Of a stretch of DNA of 64,000 nt, positions 1-9,776 are shown in pieces. Source of the DNA: Bifidobacterium breve. GTDB lineage: Bacteria > Actinomycetota > Actinomycetes > Nanopelagicales > Nanopelagicaceae. Numbering within the stretch: the stretch's first letter is position 1; every line of letters starts with the position of its first letter. The position numbers and the translations under genes were made by a program. Below the pieces are notes generated by a model. That model did no database searches, was not told where the DNA came from, and saw only the letters and a program-made list of their open reading frames with translations. The DNA is taken from NCBI GenBank assembly GCA_945889195.1, contig CAMDBB010000003.1:1-64000 (forward strand), written 5' to 3'.

Positions 1-60
1 CCTTGGTCCAGAGGCTAAGGTCGTGTCGCATAGGACCTCTGGTTTAACGAAGGGCCACTG

Positions 61-438
61 ATGGCACGTTTAGTTGGTGTTGATCTTCCGCGTGAAAAGC
101 GCGTTGAGATTGCACTTACATATATCTTCGGTGTTGGCCGTACCCGTTCGCAAGAAATGTTAACGGCTACTGGAATCAACCCGAACGTCCGCGTAAAAGA
201 TTTGCCTGAGAGCGATCTTGTTAAGTTGCGCGATTACATTGAAGGAAACTTCAAAATCGAAGGCGATCTCCGTCGTGAGATTGCAGCTGACATCCGACGC
301 AAAGTTGAGATTCAGTGCTACCAAGGAATTCGTCACCGCAGAGGTCTGCCGGTGCGCGGGCAACGTACCCACACCAACGCACGTACTCGCAAGGGTCCAC
401 GCGTTGCTATCGCTGGTAAGAAGAAGGTGACCAAGTAA
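61..438 (+). CDS. rpsM: 30S ribosomal protein S13 (uS13)
   Basis: Small-subunit head protein that contacts the large subunit and P-site tRNA. The 125-residue product has the normal family length. It carries the diagnostic [20 protein letters not shown] segment at about residues 90-109 and a basic C-terminal tail that reaches the decoding region. The ATG at 61 gives the standard N-terminus [10 protein letters not shown]. The stop overlaps the rpsK start by one base (TAATG), so the two are translationally coupled. It heads the S13-S11-S4-alpha-L17 cluster, and the upstream part of that operon lies outside the window. Confidence 0.98.
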   Translation: MARLVGVDLPREKRVEIALTYIFGVGRTRSQEMLTATGINPNVRVKDLPESDLVKLRDYIEGNFKIEGDLRREIAADIRRKVEIQCYQGIRHRRGLPVRGQRTHTNARTRKGPRVAIAGKKKVTK

Positions 439-848
439 TGGCTGCTAAACCTGCCGCTGCCGGTAAAGGCAAAGTAAAACTTCGTAAGAAAGAAAAGAAG
501 AACGTTGCTGTTGGTCAAGCTCACATCAAGAGCACCTTCAACAACACCATTGTTTCTATTACTGATCCAACGGGTGCAGTTATTGCATGGTCATCAGCGG
601 GCCAAGTTGGTTACAAAGGATCACGTAAATCAACACCATTTGCTGCACAACTTGCTGCTGAAGCAGCTGCACGTCGCGCGCAAGAACATGGTGTTCGCAA
701 AGTAGATGTATTTGTTAAGGGACCAGGATCTGGTCGCGAAACAGCAATCCGTTCATTGCAAGCAGCAGGCCTAGAAGTTGGAGCTATCTCAGATACAACT
801 CCAGCTCCACACAATGGCTGCCGCCCACCGAAACCACGTCGAGTTTAA
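438..848 (+). CDS. rpsK: 30S ribosomal protein S11 (uS11)
   Basis: Platform protein of the small subunit that binds 16S rRNA near the E site. The 136-residue sequence has a lysine-rich N-terminal extension (about residues 1-22), the [15 protein letters not shown] core, and the typical C-terminal end [13 protein letters not shown]. The start overlaps the rpsM stop by one base, indicating coupling. rpsD follows after 16 bp with an AAGGAAG ribosome-binding site in between. Confidence 0.98.
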   Translation: MAAKPAAAGKGKVKLRKKEKKNVAVGQAHIKSTFNNTIVSITDPTGAVIAWSSAGQVGYKGSRKSTPFAAQLAAEAAARRAQEHGVRKVDVFVKGPGSGRETAIRSLQAAGLEVGAISDTTPAPHNGCRPPKPRRV

Positions 849-864
849 GGAAGGAAGAGAATAA

Positions 865-1491
865 ATGGCTCGTTATACCGGAGCAGACTGCAAGCGTTGC
901 CGTCGCGAAAAAGTAAAGCTCTTCCTCAAGGGCGCAAAGTGCGATGGACCAAAGTGTCCGATCGAATCACGTCCGTATCCACCAGGACAACATGGTCGTG
1001 GACGTTCAAAGGAATCTGAATACCTATTACAGATGCGTGAAAAGCAGAAGTGCGCACGTATCTACGGTGTTCTCGAGAAGCAATTCCGTGGATACTACGA
1101 AGAGGCTAACCGCAAGCAGGGCAAGACTGGTGAAAACCTTCTTGTCATCCTTGAAACTCGCCTCGATAACGTTGTTTACCGCGCAGGCTTCGGAAAGTCT
1201 CGTGACATGGCGCGCCAGTTGGTTCGCCACGGTCACTTCTTGGTCAACGGTAAGAAGGTAAACATTCCTTCATTCCGTGTCTCTCCGATGGACATCATTG
1301 ATGTACTTCCAAAGTCACATGACCTCACACCATTTATCGTCGCAAGCGCAGAGTTCGGTGAGAAGTCTGTTCCAGCGTGGATGGAAGTTGTTGCAGCACA
1401 GATGCGCATCATCATCCACGGTGTACCTGCTCGATCAGTGATCGATACACAGGTTCAAGAACAGCTCATCGTTGAGCTCTACAGCAAGTAA
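865..1491 (+). CDS. rpsD: 30S ribosomal protein S4 (uS4), zinc-binding form
   Basis: Primary 16S rRNA-binding protein that nucleates assembly of the small-subunit body. The 208-residue product keeps four cysteines near the N-terminus (C9, C12, C26, C31), which is the zinc-containing (C+) version of S4. The S4 RNA-binding domain ([20 protein letters not shown] region, residues about 98-117) follows. It sits in the conserved S11-S4-rpoA order. In many bacteria S4 represses its own operon; no specific operator was identified here. Confidence 0.98.
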   Translation: MARYTGADCKRCRREKVKLFLKGAKCDGPKCPIESRPYPPGQHGRGRSKESEYLLQMREKQKCARIYGVLEKQFRGYYEEANRKQGKTGENLLVILETRLDNVVYRAGFGKSRDMARQLVRHGHFLVNGKKVNIPSFRVSPMDIIDVLPKSHDLTPFIVASAEFGEKSVPAWMEVVAAQMRIIIHGVPARSVIDTQVQEQLIVELYSK

Positions 1492-1585
1492 TTTTTTCGA
1501 CCCCCTAGATCAAAGGTTTTAAAGCCCAAGGTCTTAAAACAGGAAATCAAATAGTGGATTTCCACGAGAAGAAAGAGGAGCACAA
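1492..1585 (+). other. rpsD-rpoA spacer
   Basis: A 94 bp gap, unusually long for this operon. It contains an AT-rich 7 bp inverted repeat (GTTTTAA at 1516-1522, TTAAAAC at 1534-1540) and a good ribosome-binding site AGAGGAG at 1574-1580 ahead of the GTG start of rpoA. The repeat is too weak to call a terminator. A leader or internal promoter for rpoA is possible but not demonstrated. Confidence 0.4.
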
Positions 1586-2596
1586 GTGCTAATTGCACAA
1601 CGCCCAACGCTTAGCGAAGAAGTAATTTCCGAGAACCGCTCACGTTTCATCATTGAACCGCTTGAGCCAGGTTTCGGCTACACACTCGGCAACTCAATGC
1701 GCCGTACTCTGCTCTCATCTATCCCAGGTGCTGCAGTTACCAGCATTCGCGTTGCAGGCGCACTTCACGAGTTCACAACTCTCGAAGGCGTAAAGGAAGA
1801 CCTCACAGATATCGTCTTGAACATCAAGAACGTCGTTCTTTCAAGCGATAACGATGAGCCTTCAGTTATCTATATCCGTAAAACAGGTGCAGGCGCTGTC
1901 ACAGGTGCTGACATTGCTGTTCCAAGTGGCGTTGAAGTTCACAACCCTGAACTCCACATCGCAACACTTAACGGCAAGGCAAACCTTGAAATCGAACTTA
2001 CTGTCGAGCGCGGCCGTGGCTATGTCACTGCAGTGCAGAACAAGCAAGCAGGAGCTGAGATCGGCCGCATTCCTGTTGACTCAATCTATTCACCAGTACT
2101 TAAGGTGACATACAAGGTTGAAGCAACACGTGTTGAACAGCGCACCGACTTCGATCGTCTCGTTGTTGATGTCGAAACAAAGCCATCAATGAAGCCACGC
2201 GATGCAGTTGCATCAGCTGGAAAGACTCTCGTTGAACTTTTCGGCCTTGCCCGCGAACTCAATCTTGATGCTGAAGGTATCGAGATGGGGCCATCTGTTA
2301 TGGATGCTGCCCTTGCTGCAGATCTTGCTCTTCCAATCGAAGATCTTGATCTCACAGTTCGTTCATACAACTGCTTGAAGCGCGAAGGCATTCACACAGT
2401 TGGAGAGCTCGTCAACCGTTCAGAGGCTGACCTGCTTGATATCCGTAACTTTGGTTCAAAGTCGATCGACGAGATCAAGGCAAAGCTCGTCTCAATGGGA
2501 ATGTCTCTCAAGGACAGCCCAGCAGGATTTGATCCTTCACAACACCAGAACTACAACGCATCAGATGAAGACTTCGCTGATGCAGATCAGGCATAA
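1586..2596 (+). CDS. rpoA: DNA-directed RNA polymerase subunit alpha
   Basis: Scaffold for RNA polymerase assembly; its C-terminal domain contacts UP elements and activators. The 336-residue product has the dimerising N-terminal domain (about 1-230, with the [12 protein letters not shown] motif near 35-45), a linker, and the helix-hairpin-helix C-terminal domain (about 250-310). R259 corresponds to the DNA-contacting R265 of E. coli. Translation begins at a GTG six bases after AGAGGAG; no ATG gives a full-length N-terminus. The acidic C-terminal tail is usual in actinobacteria. Confidence 0.98.
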   Translation: MLIAQRPTLSEEVISENRSRFIIEPLEPGFGYTLGNSMRRTLLSSIPGAAVTSIRVAGALHEFTTLEGVKEDLTDIVLNIKNVVLSSDNDEPSVIYIRKTGAGAVTGADIAVPSGVEVHNPELHIATLNGKANLEIELTVERGRGYVTAVQNKQAGAEIGRIPVDSIYSPVLKVTYKVEATRVEQRTDFDRLVVDVETKPSMKPRDAVASAGKTLVELFGLARELNLDAEGIEMGPSVMDAALAADLALPIEDLDLTVRSYNCLKREGIHTVGELVNRSEADLLDIRNFGSKSIDEIKAKLVSMGMSLKDSPAGFDPSQHQNYNASDEDFADADQA

Positions 2597-2607
2597 GGGA
2601 GAAGACA

Positions 2608-2967
2608 ATGCCAAAGCCAACTAAAGGTCCTCGTCTGGGTTCAGGCCCATCACACGAGCGCTTGATTCTTCGTACTCTTGCTGAGCAGTTATTCGAGCAC
2701 GGAAAGATCACAACAACCGAGGCAAAGGCTAAGCGCCTGCGTCCACTTGCTGAAAAGCTCATCACTTTCGGTAAGAAGGGTGATCTCTCTGCTCGCCGTG
2801 AAGTAATGGCGCGTATTGCAAATAAGAGCGTTGTTCACAACCTCTTTACTGTGATCGCACCAACCTTTGCTAACCGCGAAGGTGGATACACACGCATTAC
2901 AAAGATCGGTCCACGTAAGGGCGATAACGCTCCTATGGCAGTGATCGAACTCGTAACAGATAAGTAA
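2608..2967 (+). CDS. rplQ: 50S ribosomal protein L17 (bL17)
   Basis: Large-subunit protein near the exit tunnel. The 119-residue product is almost the bare L17 core: [20 protein letters not shown] at the start and the [20 protein letters not shown] motif near the end. It lacks the long C-terminal extension seen in many high-GC actinobacteria, which fits a streamlined genome. A ribosome-binding site (AAGGGAG) lies just upstream. A hairpin that could end the ribosomal operon follows at the beginning of truA. Confidence 0.97.
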   Translation: MPKPTKGPRLGSGPSHERLILRTLAEQLFEHGKITTTEAKAKRLRPLAEKLITFGKKGDLSARREVMARIANKSVVHNLFTVIAPTFANREGGYTRITKIGPRKGDNAPMAVIELVTDK

Positions 2968-2985
2968 TCCCAGACAAACAATTCG

Positions 2986-3825
2986 ATGGCGCAACCCACT
3001 CTCTTTCCCGAGAGTGGGTTTCGTCGTTTACGCCTGGATATTGCCTATGACGGAAGTAATTTCTATGGATGGGCAGCCCAACCTGGCAGGCGCACACTTC
3101 AAGATCTCGTTGAGAAAGCTATCTCGCAGATTGCTCGGATAGATGCAGAATCAATAGTTGCCGGACGCACCGATGCGGGAGTACATGCCACCGGCCAGGT
3201 AATCCATGTTGATGTTCCTGATGCAATCTTTGAGTCAGATTTAACCTATAAAGACCTGCGCTACAAGCTCAATCGAATTCTCGATGAGGATGTGCGCATC
3301 ATGAACGTCACCGATGCGCCCGCAGGCTTTCATGCCCGCTTCTCTGCGCTGCGCCGTTATTACACCTACAAAATCATCGACAATAACGATGTCATTCCAC
3401 CTCTTACTCGCCACGATGTTGCATCGTGGTATCGCCCGCTCGATGTTGATCTCATGAATAAAGCCAGCGCACTCGCCTTAGGCCGCCATGACTTTGCCGC
3501 CTTCTGTAAATTTAAGGTGGGCGGAACAACAATTCGCACCTTAGAAAAGTATCAATGGCAGCGTACTTCTGATGGGCTCTTGGTGGCAGAAGTTGTCGCT
3601 GATGCTTTCTGTTACTCCATGGTCCGCAATTTAGTGGGAGCAGTTGTCTGCGTTGCTGATGGACGCAAAGACCCTTCCTGGATAGGTGAGCTCTTGGCAA
3701 ATAAAGAGCGCGTATCGGATTCCTTAGTATTTCCTGCTCGCGGATTGACGCTCTATCAAGTGGATTACCCAAGTAACGACCAACTGCTAGAACGCGCACA
3801 AGTAACGATCGGTAAGCGCGCTTAA
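2986..3825 (+). CDS. truA: tRNA pseudouridine(38-40) synthase TruA
   Basis: Isomerises uridines 38-40 in tRNA anticodon stems to pseudouridine. The 279-residue protein has the conserved RLRLDIAYDG start of the family and the catalytic aspartate D63 in AGRTDAGVHA. truA commonly follows rplQ in Actinobacteria. The ATG at 2986 is the only sensible ATG/GTG/TTG start before the core, although its first ten codons form a hairpin. The stop overlaps the next gene's ATG (TAATG). Confidence 0.96.
   Translation: MAQPTLFPESGFRRLRLDIAYDGSNFYGWAAQPGRRTLQDLVEKAISQIARIDAESIVAGRTDAGVHATGQVIHVDVPDAIFESDLTYKDLRYKLNRILDEDVRIMNVTDAPAGFHARFSALRRYYTYKIIDNNDVIPPLTRHDVASWYRPLDVDLMNKASALALGRHDFAAFCKFKVGGTTIRTLEKYQWQRTSDGLLVAEVVADAFCYSMVRNLVGAVVCVADGRKDPSWIGELLANKERVSDSLVFPARGLTLYQVDYPSNDQLLERAQVTIGKRA
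2993..3021 (+). terminator. Hairpin between rplQ and truA, inside the first truA codons
   Basis: An 11 bp perfect stem (AACCCACTCTC at 2993-3003 with GAGAGTGGGTT at 3010-3020) has a six-base loop and is followed by a mixed TTCGTCGTTT tract. It looks like a terminator or attenuator for the ribosomal operon, but it lies within codons 3-12 of truA as called. The poor U-tract suggests partial termination. Confidence 0.5.
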
Positions 3826-5441
3826 TGGGCCATATCGATATCGCCAGCGTTGAATACTCACTCTCCGATGGCCGCGTCTTACTTAACGATGTTTCATTCC
3901 GTGTGGGAGATGGTGCAAAGGTTGCTTTGATTGGCCCCAACGGCTCTGGCAAAACAACTCTCATTCGCATGATCTGCGGAGATATTTCTCCTGATGAAGG
4001 AAGTGTTGCAATTACTGGGGGCCTTGGCGTCATGCGTCAATTCATCGGCTCTGTGCGTGATGAGACAACTGTGCGCGAACTGTTGATATCAGTAGCGCCG
4101 GTGCGTATTCGTGGCGCTGCGGCAAAGATTATTGAAACAGAGAAGTACATGAATGAAGTAGCTGACGAGAAGTCGCAGATGGCATATGCCCAAGCAATCA
4201 TCGATTGGGGCGATTGTGGGGGATATGACTTTGAAGTTATCTGGGATAAGTGTTCTACCGAGATGCTTGGCAAACCTTTTGAAGAGGTAGCCGATCGCAA
4301 GGTAAATACCTTGTCAGGTGGAGAGCAGAAGAAGTTAGTTCTGCGAGCTCTGCTTGAAGGGCCTGAAGAAGTGTTGCTCCTTGATGAGCCAGATAACTAT
4401 CTTGATGTTCCTTCCAAGCGCTGGCTCGAACAGGTAGTAGCCGAGACCAAGAAATCTATTCTCTTTGTGAGCCACGATCGCGAGCTACTACAGAACACTG
4501 CAACCCGAATTGTTGCTCTTGAACAGGGCGTCAATGGAAATACCGCTTGGGTGCATGGCGGCAAGTTTGATACATGGCATGAAGCTCGTCGTGCACGTAA
4601 TGCTCGCTTTGCCGAGCTGCTTCTGCGCTGGGAGCAAGAGCATCAAAGACTTAAAGATCTCGTGCGAACCTTGCAGGTACAGGCAGCGATCTCTCCCGAT
4701 ATGGCAAATAAGTATCACGCTATGCAGACGCGCTTACGGAAATTTGAAGAGGCGGGAGCGCCAGAAGCGCCACCAGTAGAACAAGATGTCAAAGTCGGTC
4801 TTCGTGGCGGGCGTACAGGTTTGCGCGCACTGACCTTTGAACAAGTTGCCATTAAGAACGGTTCAGGTGAGTTCCTCACGCAACCATTCGACTTTGAAGT
4901 CTTCTTCGGAGACCGAATCGCAATCTTAGGAAAGAATGGAACTGGCAAGTCGCACTTCTTCCGCATGATTTCTGGGGATGCCTCCCTTGAATACACCGGC
5001 AACTTTAAAATTGGTGCGCGCGTTGAGATCGGTTACTTCGCTCAGACTCACTCACATCCAGAGTTTGAAGGTAAATCTCTCCTAGAAATTCTCTGGGAGA
5101 CCTATTCACTGCAGTTAGGTCCTGCAAAGAGCGTGCTGCGTAAGTATGAAATTGATAAACAAGCAGAGCAGAAATTCACATCGTTATCTGGTGGACAACA
5201 AGCTCGCTTCCAGATACTTCTCCTTGAACTCAGTGGTTCGACGCTTCTCCTTCTCGATGAACCAACAGATAACTTAGATTTGGCGAGCGCAGAATCTCTC
5301 GAACACGCCCTTGATCAATACGAGGGCACAGTTCTTACTGTGACCCATGATCGCTGGTTCACTCGTGGATTTAACAGATTCTTGGTCTTTGGGGCAGATG
5401 GCCGCGTCTATGAAAGCCCACAGCCCGTCTTTGATTTCTAG
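3825..5441 (+). CDS. ABC-F family ATPase (ribosome-associated)
   Basis: Soluble tandem ATPase of the ABC-F family, whose members act on ribosomes as translation factors or antibiotic protection proteins. It has no membrane segment. Domain 1: Walker A GPNGSGKT at 37-44, LSGGE at 163-167, Walker B LLLDEP at 184-189. A charged linker (about 245-340) joins it to domain 2: Walker A GKNGTGKS at 369-376, LSGGQ at 454-458, LLLLDEP at 474-480. Which ABC-F subgroup it belongs to, and whether it confers resistance, cannot be read here. It overlaps truA by one base. Confidence 0.9.
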   Translation: MGHIDIASVEYSLSDGRVLLNDVSFRVGDGAKVALIGPNGSGKTTLIRMICGDISPDEGSVAITGGLGVMRQFIGSVRDETTVRELLISVAPVRIRGAAAKIIETEKYMNEVADEKSQMAYAQAIIDWGDCGGYDFEVIWDKCSTEMLGKPFEEVADRKVNTLSGGEQKKLVLRALLEGPEEVLLLDEPDNYLDVPSKRWLEQVVAETKKSILFVSHDRELLQNTATRIVALEQGVNGNTAWVHGGKFDTWHEARRARNARFAELLLRWEQEHQRLKDLVRTLQVQAAISPDMANKYHAMQTRLRKFEEAGAPEAPPVEQDVKVGLRGGRTGLRALTFEQVAIKNGSGEFLTQPFDFEVFFGDRIAILGKNGTGKSHFFRMISGDASLEYTGNFKIGARVEIGYFAQTHSHPEFEGKSLLEILWETYSLQLGPAKSVLRKYEIDKQAEQKFTSLSGGQQARFQILLLELSGSTLLLLDEPTDNLDLASAESLEHALDQYEGTVLTVTHDRWFTRGFNRFLVFGADGRVYESPQPVFDF

Positions 5442-5472
5442 GACAGCATTTACGCGGGGGTTTGAGGCCATT

Positions 5473-5502
5473 TTGACCCACCCCCCGCATGAAAGGTAAA
5501 GT
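5473..5502 (+). promoter_or_regulatory. Promoter of rplM-rpsI
   Basis: TTGACC (5473-5478), an 18 bp spacer and TAAAGT (5497-5502) form a good sigma70-type promoter, with a start expected near 5509. A GC-rich inverted repeat (GCGGGGG at 5454-5460, CCCCCGC at 5482-5488) straddles the -35. A small leader hairpin (GCGCC 5512-5516, GGCGC 5523-5527) lies in the predicted 5' UTR. Whether these regulate L13/S9 synthesis is unknown. Confidence 0.6.
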
Positions 5503-5571
5503 TCATCCCCTGCGCCAAACGCGGCGCCTGTAGTTCCCAGCATATAAACGAGAAGAAGAAGGTAGTAAAGC

Positions 5572-6024
5572 ATGCGCACATATAGCCCAAAGGCCGGAGA
5601 CGCTGTCCGTAAGTGGCACGTCATCGATGCACAAGATGTTGTGCTCGGTCGTCTAGCAACTCATGCTGCAGTTCTTCTTCGCGGTAAGCACAAGGCAACC
5701 TTTGCTCCACACATGGATATGGGTGACTTCGTCATCGTTATCAACGCCGAAAAGATTGCTCTCTCAGGTAATAAGGCGACAACAAAGTTTGCTCACCATC
5801 ACTCAGGTTTCCCAGGCGGTCTTACATCGACTGTTTACGGCGAACTCATGGAGAAGCACCCAACACGCGCTGTAGAAAAGGCGATCAAGGGAATGCTTCC
5901 TAAGAACCGTCTTGGTGCGCAGGTTGCATCAAAGCTCAAGGTCTACGCAGGTCCAGAGCATCCACATGCTGCTCAAGCTCCAACGCCATATGTATTCACT
6001 CAAGTTTCTCAAGTAGCGAAGTAA
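5572..6024 (+). CDS. rplM: 50S ribosomal protein L13 (uL13)
   Basis: Early-assembling large-subunit protein. The 150-residue product shows the [20 protein letters not shown] start, DVVLGRLA segment and GMLPKNRLG motif. It is followed after 14 bp by rpsI, the near-universal L13-S9 pair. A purine-rich AGAAGAAGAAGG ribosome-binding region precedes the ATG. This block (L13-S9-glmM-glmS) matches the mycobacterial gene order. Confidence 0.98.
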   Translation: MRTYSPKAGDAVRKWHVIDAQDVVLGRLATHAAVLLRGKHKATFAPHMDMGDFVIVINAEKIALSGNKATTKFAHHHSGFPGGLTSTVYGELMEKHPTRAVEKAIKGMLPKNRLGAQVASKLKVYAGPEHPHAAQAPTPYVFTQVSQVAK

Positions 6025-6038
6025 GGGATAAGCAGAAT

Positions 6039-6527
6039 ATGTCAGATACAACTTTCAACGATCTAGAACTCGAAGACGAAGTTCCTACTTCTTACTCTTC
6101 TTCAACTCCAGCAGCTGCAACAAACCGCAAGGCGATCACCGCCCCAGGTGCAGGTACTGGCCGTCGCAAGGAAGCAGTAGCGCGCGTACGTCTTGTTCCA
6201 GGAACAGGTCGTTGGGTTGTTAACGGCAAGACTCTCGAGGCTTACTTCCCAAATAAGGTTCACCAGCAGCTCGTCTCTGAACCATTCCGCACAGTTGGTG
6301 CTGAAGGTACATACGATGTCTTCGCACGTATCAACGGTGGCGGAGTATCTGGCCAAGCAGGAGCGCTTCGTCTAGGCGTTGCACGTTCCCTCAATGAGAT
6401 TGATACAGAAGCTAACCGTCCAGCGCTTAAGAAGGCTGGCTTCCTGAAGCGCGATGCACGTGTTATCGAACGTAAGAAGTACGGTCTCAAGAAGGCTCGT
6501 AAGCGTTCACAGTACTCAAAGCGTTAA
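6039..6527 (+). CDS. rpsI: 30S ribosomal protein S9 (uS9)
   Basis: Small-subunit head protein whose C-terminal tail reaches P-site tRNA. The 162-residue protein has an acidic, serine-rich N-terminal extension of about 35 residues, usual for actinobacteria. The core follows, with [14 protein letters not shown] (about 39-52), [14 protein letters not shown] and the invariant C-terminal [12 protein letters not shown] ending in Lys-Arg. It is co-transcribed with rplM. Confidence 0.98.
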   Translation: MSDTTFNDLELEDEVPTSYSSSTPAAATNRKAITAPGAGTGRRKEAVARVRLVPGTGRWVVNGKTLEAYFPNKVHQQLVSEPFRTVGAEGTYDVFARINGGGVSGQAGALRLGVARSLNEIDTEANRPALKKAGFLKRDARVIERKKYGLKKARKRSQYSKR

Positions 6528-6578
6528 TTCTTTTTATCTCGATATCCCGTTTGTTCCTGCAGTAAAGAGGAGTTATTG

Positions 6579-7925
6579 ATGGCTCTCTTTGGAACAGACG
6601 GGATTCGTGGTTTAGCAAATGGCGAAACTCTCACAGCTGAAATCGCAGTAGATGTTGCAGTAGCTGCAGCGCATATCCTCGTTGAAAGTTCTTCCAATAA
6701 AGGCAAGCGCCCAAAGGCGATTGTTGGCCAAGATTCACGCGCTTCTGGTGAATTTCTTGAAGCGGCAGTTGCTGCAGGGCTAGCAAGTGCCGGCGTTGAT
6801 GTCTATCGCGTCGGCGTTCTTCCAACTCCTGCAATTGCATATCTTGTCGGCGAAACTGGCGCAGATCTCGGTGTCATGATCTCGGCCTCGCACAACCCAG
6901 CGCCAGATAACGGAATTAAGTTGTTCTCACGTGGGGGCGGCAAGCTAGATGATGCCATCGAAGCTGCGATTGAGAAGAGAATGGGCGAGCCATGGGTGCG
7001 TCCAACAGGTCGTGACGTTGGGCGGATTACTTTTGATGCAACTGCGCAAGATCGCTATCTCAACCATCTTTTAGCATCTGTCACAACGCCGCTGAAAGGC
7101 CTCAAGATTGTGGTCGACTGCGCAAATGGCGCTTCATCACATGTGGCGCCCCTGGCCTATGAAAGAGCGGGAGCAACCGTTGTTGCGATTCACCGCACAC
7201 CCGATGGTTGGAATATCAACGATAACTGCGGTTCAACTCATTTAGCAGATCTACAGGCACGCGTTCTTGCAGAGAAGGCTGATTTTGGAGTTGCACATGA
7301 TGGTGATGCTGATCGTTGCTTGGCAGTAGATGCGCAGGGAAAGGTCATTGATGGCGATGCCATTATGACAATTTTGGCTCGTGGCTTTAAGGCGCGCGGG
7401 GCACTTAACTCCAACACAATCGTTGGCACAGTAATGAGCAACCTCGGATTTGTTCATGCCATGAAAGAGGCAGATATTCAGGTCATCTCAACTGCAGTGG
7501 GTGATCGTTATGTACTCGAGAAAATGCTGGAAGGCGATTATTCATTAGGTGGCGAACAGTCAGGCCATCTGATTATGCGCGAGTTTGCCAACACCGGAGA
7601 TGGAATCTTGACAGCGCTGCAATTAGCTCAAGAGGTAGTGCGCACCAAGAAATCGCTTGCCGATTTGGCAGCTTCAATGAAGCGCTTCCCACAAGTTCTC
7701 ATCAATGTTCCAAACGTTGCAAAAGATAAGTTAAATGACTCAAAGGTAATCTCTGCCGCAGTTGCGAAGGCGGAAGCAACTTTGGCAGATTCTGGACGAG
7801 TTTTACTGCGCGCATCAGGTACTGAGCCGTTGATTCGCGTGATGGTAGAGGCCTCGAGTGATAACCTTGCACAAGAGATTGCAGCCTCGCTTGCTGCAAC
7901 TGTGAAAGCAGAACTGGAGATCTAA
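6579..7925 (+). CDS. glmM: Phosphoglucosamine mutase
   Basis: Converts glucosamine-6-phosphate to glucosamine-1-phosphate for UDP-GlcNAc and peptidoglycan synthesis. The start MALFGTDGIRG and the phosphoserine motif SASHNP (S104) are typical, as are the metal loop DGDADR, the substrate loop GGEQSGH and the phosphate-binding RASGTEPLIRVM. A TTG one codon upstream also keeps the frame, but AGAGGAG (6566-6572) is ideally spaced for the ATG at 6579, giving 448 residues. glmS follows after 3 bp, so the two steps of GlcN-1-P formation are coupled. Confidence 0.97.
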   Translation: MALFGTDGIRGLANGETLTAEIAVDVAVAAAHILVESSSNKGKRPKAIVGQDSRASGEFLEAAVAAGLASAGVDVYRVGVLPTPAIAYLVGETGADLGVMISASHNPAPDNGIKLFSRGGGKLDDAIEAAIEKRMGEPWVRPTGRDVGRITFDATAQDRYLNHLLASVTTPLKGLKIVVDCANGASSHVAPLAYERAGATVVAIHRTPDGWNINDNCGSTHLADLQARVLAEKADFGVAHDGDADRCLAVDAQGKVIDGDAIMTILARGFKARGALNSNTIVGTVMSNLGFVHAMKEADIQVISTAVGDRYVLEKMLEGDYSLGGEQSGHLIMREFANTGDGILTALQLAQEVVRTKKSLADLAASMKRFPQVLINVPNVAKDKLNDSKVISAAVAKAEATLADSGRVLLRASGTEPLIRVMVEASSDNLAQEIAASLAATVKAELEI

Positions 7926-7928
7926 TTC

Positions 7929-9767
7929 GTGTGCGGAATCGTGGGTTACACCGGACCACAATCTGCATTTACTCCTATCGTTGAAGGCCTTCGTCGCCTT
8001 GAATACCGTGGCTATGACTCAGCAGGTATCGCACTCGGTACCGGAAACTCTCTCTTCGTCGAAAAACGTGCCGGCAAACTTGCCAACTTAGAAGCAGCGC
8101 TTCCAGCCAATCTGCCAACTGTGCATTCAGGTATTGGCCATACTCGCTGGGCAACTCATGGCGGACCGACTGATCGCAACGCGCATCCTCATTTAGATAA
8201 TGAGGGAAAGCTGGCAGTTATCCATAATGGAATTATCGAAAATTACACCGAGCTCAAGGCGCTCTTGGAAAAGCGTGGCCACACCTTCTCATCAGAGACA
8301 GATACCGAATCAGTTGCACACCTGCTCTCTGATTTACGTAAAGAGCATGGTGGAGATCTTGCTGCTGCGATGCGCGCCGCCGTGGCTCAACTGCGAGGCT
8401 CATTCACACTGCTTGCAATTCACGCAGATAGTCCTCAAACAATTGTGGGAGTCCGCCGTAATTCACCGCTTGTTGCAGGTATTGGTAACGGCGAAAACTT
8501 CCTAGCCTCTGATGTGGCAGCCTTTATCGATTACACCAAGCGAGCTGTTGAACTGGGCCAGGATGAAGTCGTCACAATTACCCCTGAATCGATTGAGATT
8601 ACCGATTTATCTGGCAAGAAGCTGCCGCTGCGTGAATATGAAATTACCTGGGATAAAGAGGCTGCCCAAAAAGGTGGCTTTGCCCATTTCATGTTGAAAG
8701 AGATCTTCGATCAACCAAAAGCAATTGCAGATACTTTGATTGGTCGCCTGAGCGATAACAATCAGATTCAGCTAGATGAACTGCATATGAGCGATGATGA
8801 GATTAAGAAGATTCGCCGTATCTCAGTCATTGCATGTGGCACCGCTTATCACGCAGGCATGGTTGCCAAATATGCCATCGAAAAATGGGCAAAGATTCCT
8901 GTCGATGTAGAAATTGCATCTGAATACCGTTACCGCGATCCCATTGTTGATAAAGATTCTCTCGTTATCGCTATTTCACAATCAGGTGAAACCATGGATC
9001 TCTTGATGGCGGTACGTCACGCTAAAGCTGCTGGCGCACGCGTCCTTGCCGTATGTAATACCAACTCATCAACAATTCCCCGCGAATCAGATGCTGTTCT
9101 TTACACACATGCAGGCCCTGAAATTGCGGTTGCTTCCACTAAAGCATTCGTTACCCAGATTGTTGCCGTCTATCTCATCGGTTTAAAGCTAGCCCAGGTT
9201 CGTGGCGAACTCAGCGAGCAAGAAGTACGTGGCCTCTATCAAGAGATGCTTGAGCTTCCAGGTAAGGTCGAACAGATACTTGAAACCATTGAGCCGCTCC
9301 GTGAGCTAACGCGGAAATTCGCAACCAATAACACAGTGTTATTCCTCGGTCGCGGTATTGAATTCCCAATTGCGCTCGAAGGCGCCCTTAAGTTAAAGGA
9401 ACTTGCCTATATCCACGCTGAAGGATTTGCTGGCGGAGAACTCAAGCATGGACCTATCGCACTCATCGAAGAAGGCACAGCAGTGATCGCAATCTTGCCA
9501 ACTGCTGATGAGCACCAACTCGATGAGAAGATGTTGAGTAATATCCAGGAAGTCAAAGCCCGTGGAGCGCGCGTTATCGTGATCGCCGCAGAAGGCGCAG
9601 AAGTTGTGGGCGCAGAGCACATCATCCGTATTCCAGTGGCTTCTCCACTTTTCCAGCCGGTATTGGCAACTATTCCGCTACAAGTCTTCGCCTATGAAAT
9701 TGCAGTAGCCCGCGGAACTGATGTCGATCAACCACGCAATTTGGCGAAGTCAGTCACCGTCGAGTAA
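7929..9767 (+). CDS. glmS: Glutamine-fructose-6-phosphate aminotransferase (isomerizing)
   Basis: Makes glucosamine-6-phosphate from fructose-6-phosphate and glutamine. The 612-residue protein starts at GTG and places the catalytic cysteine at position 2 (MCGIVGYTG), which becomes Cys1 after Met removal. The N-terminal glutaminase domain (about 1-235, with RRLEYRGYDSAGIA) is followed by two SIS sugar-isomerase domains and the conserved end DQPRNLAKSVTVE. No glmS ribozyme is expected or seen in the 3 bp between glmM and glmS. Confidence 0.98.
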   Translation: MCGIVGYTGPQSAFTPIVEGLRRLEYRGYDSAGIALGTGNSLFVEKRAGKLANLEAALPANLPTVHSGIGHTRWATHGGPTDRNAHPHLDNEGKLAVIHNGIIENYTELKALLEKRGHTFSSETDTESVAHLLSDLRKEHGGDLAAAMRAAVAQLRGSFTLLAIHADSPQTIVGVRRNSPLVAGIGNGENFLASDVAAFIDYTKRAVELGQDEVVTITPESIEITDLSGKKLPLREYEITWDKEAAQKGGFAHFMLKEIFDQPKAIADTLIGRLSDNNQIQLDELHMSDDEIKKIRRISVIACGTAYHAGMVAKYAIEKWAKIPVDVEIASEYRYRDPIVDKDSLVIAISQSGETMDLLMAVRHAKAAGARVLAVCNTNSSTIPRESDAVLYTHAGPEIAVASTKAFVTQIVAVYLIGLKLAQVRGELSEQEVRGLYQEMLELPGKVEQILETIEPLRELTRKFATNNTVLFLGRGIEFPIALEGALKLKELAYIHAEGFAGGELKHGPIALIEEGTAVIAILPTADEHQLDEKMLSNIQEVKARGARVIVIAAEGAEVVGAEHIIRIPVASPLFQPVLATIPLQVFAYEIAVARGTDVDQPRNLAKSVTVE

Positions 9768-9776
9768 TTTCTTATT

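Noticed and set aside
1-60. CCAGAGG (8-14) and CCTCTGG (36-42) inverted repeat before rpsM as a regulatory leader
   Set aside because: Only 7 bp with a 21-base loop, at the window edge; not enough to claim structure or regulation.
3512-4033. 173-codon minus-strand frame across the truA/ABC-F junction
   Set aside because: Crosses two well-supported genes with conserved motifs in both, so it is a chance frame.
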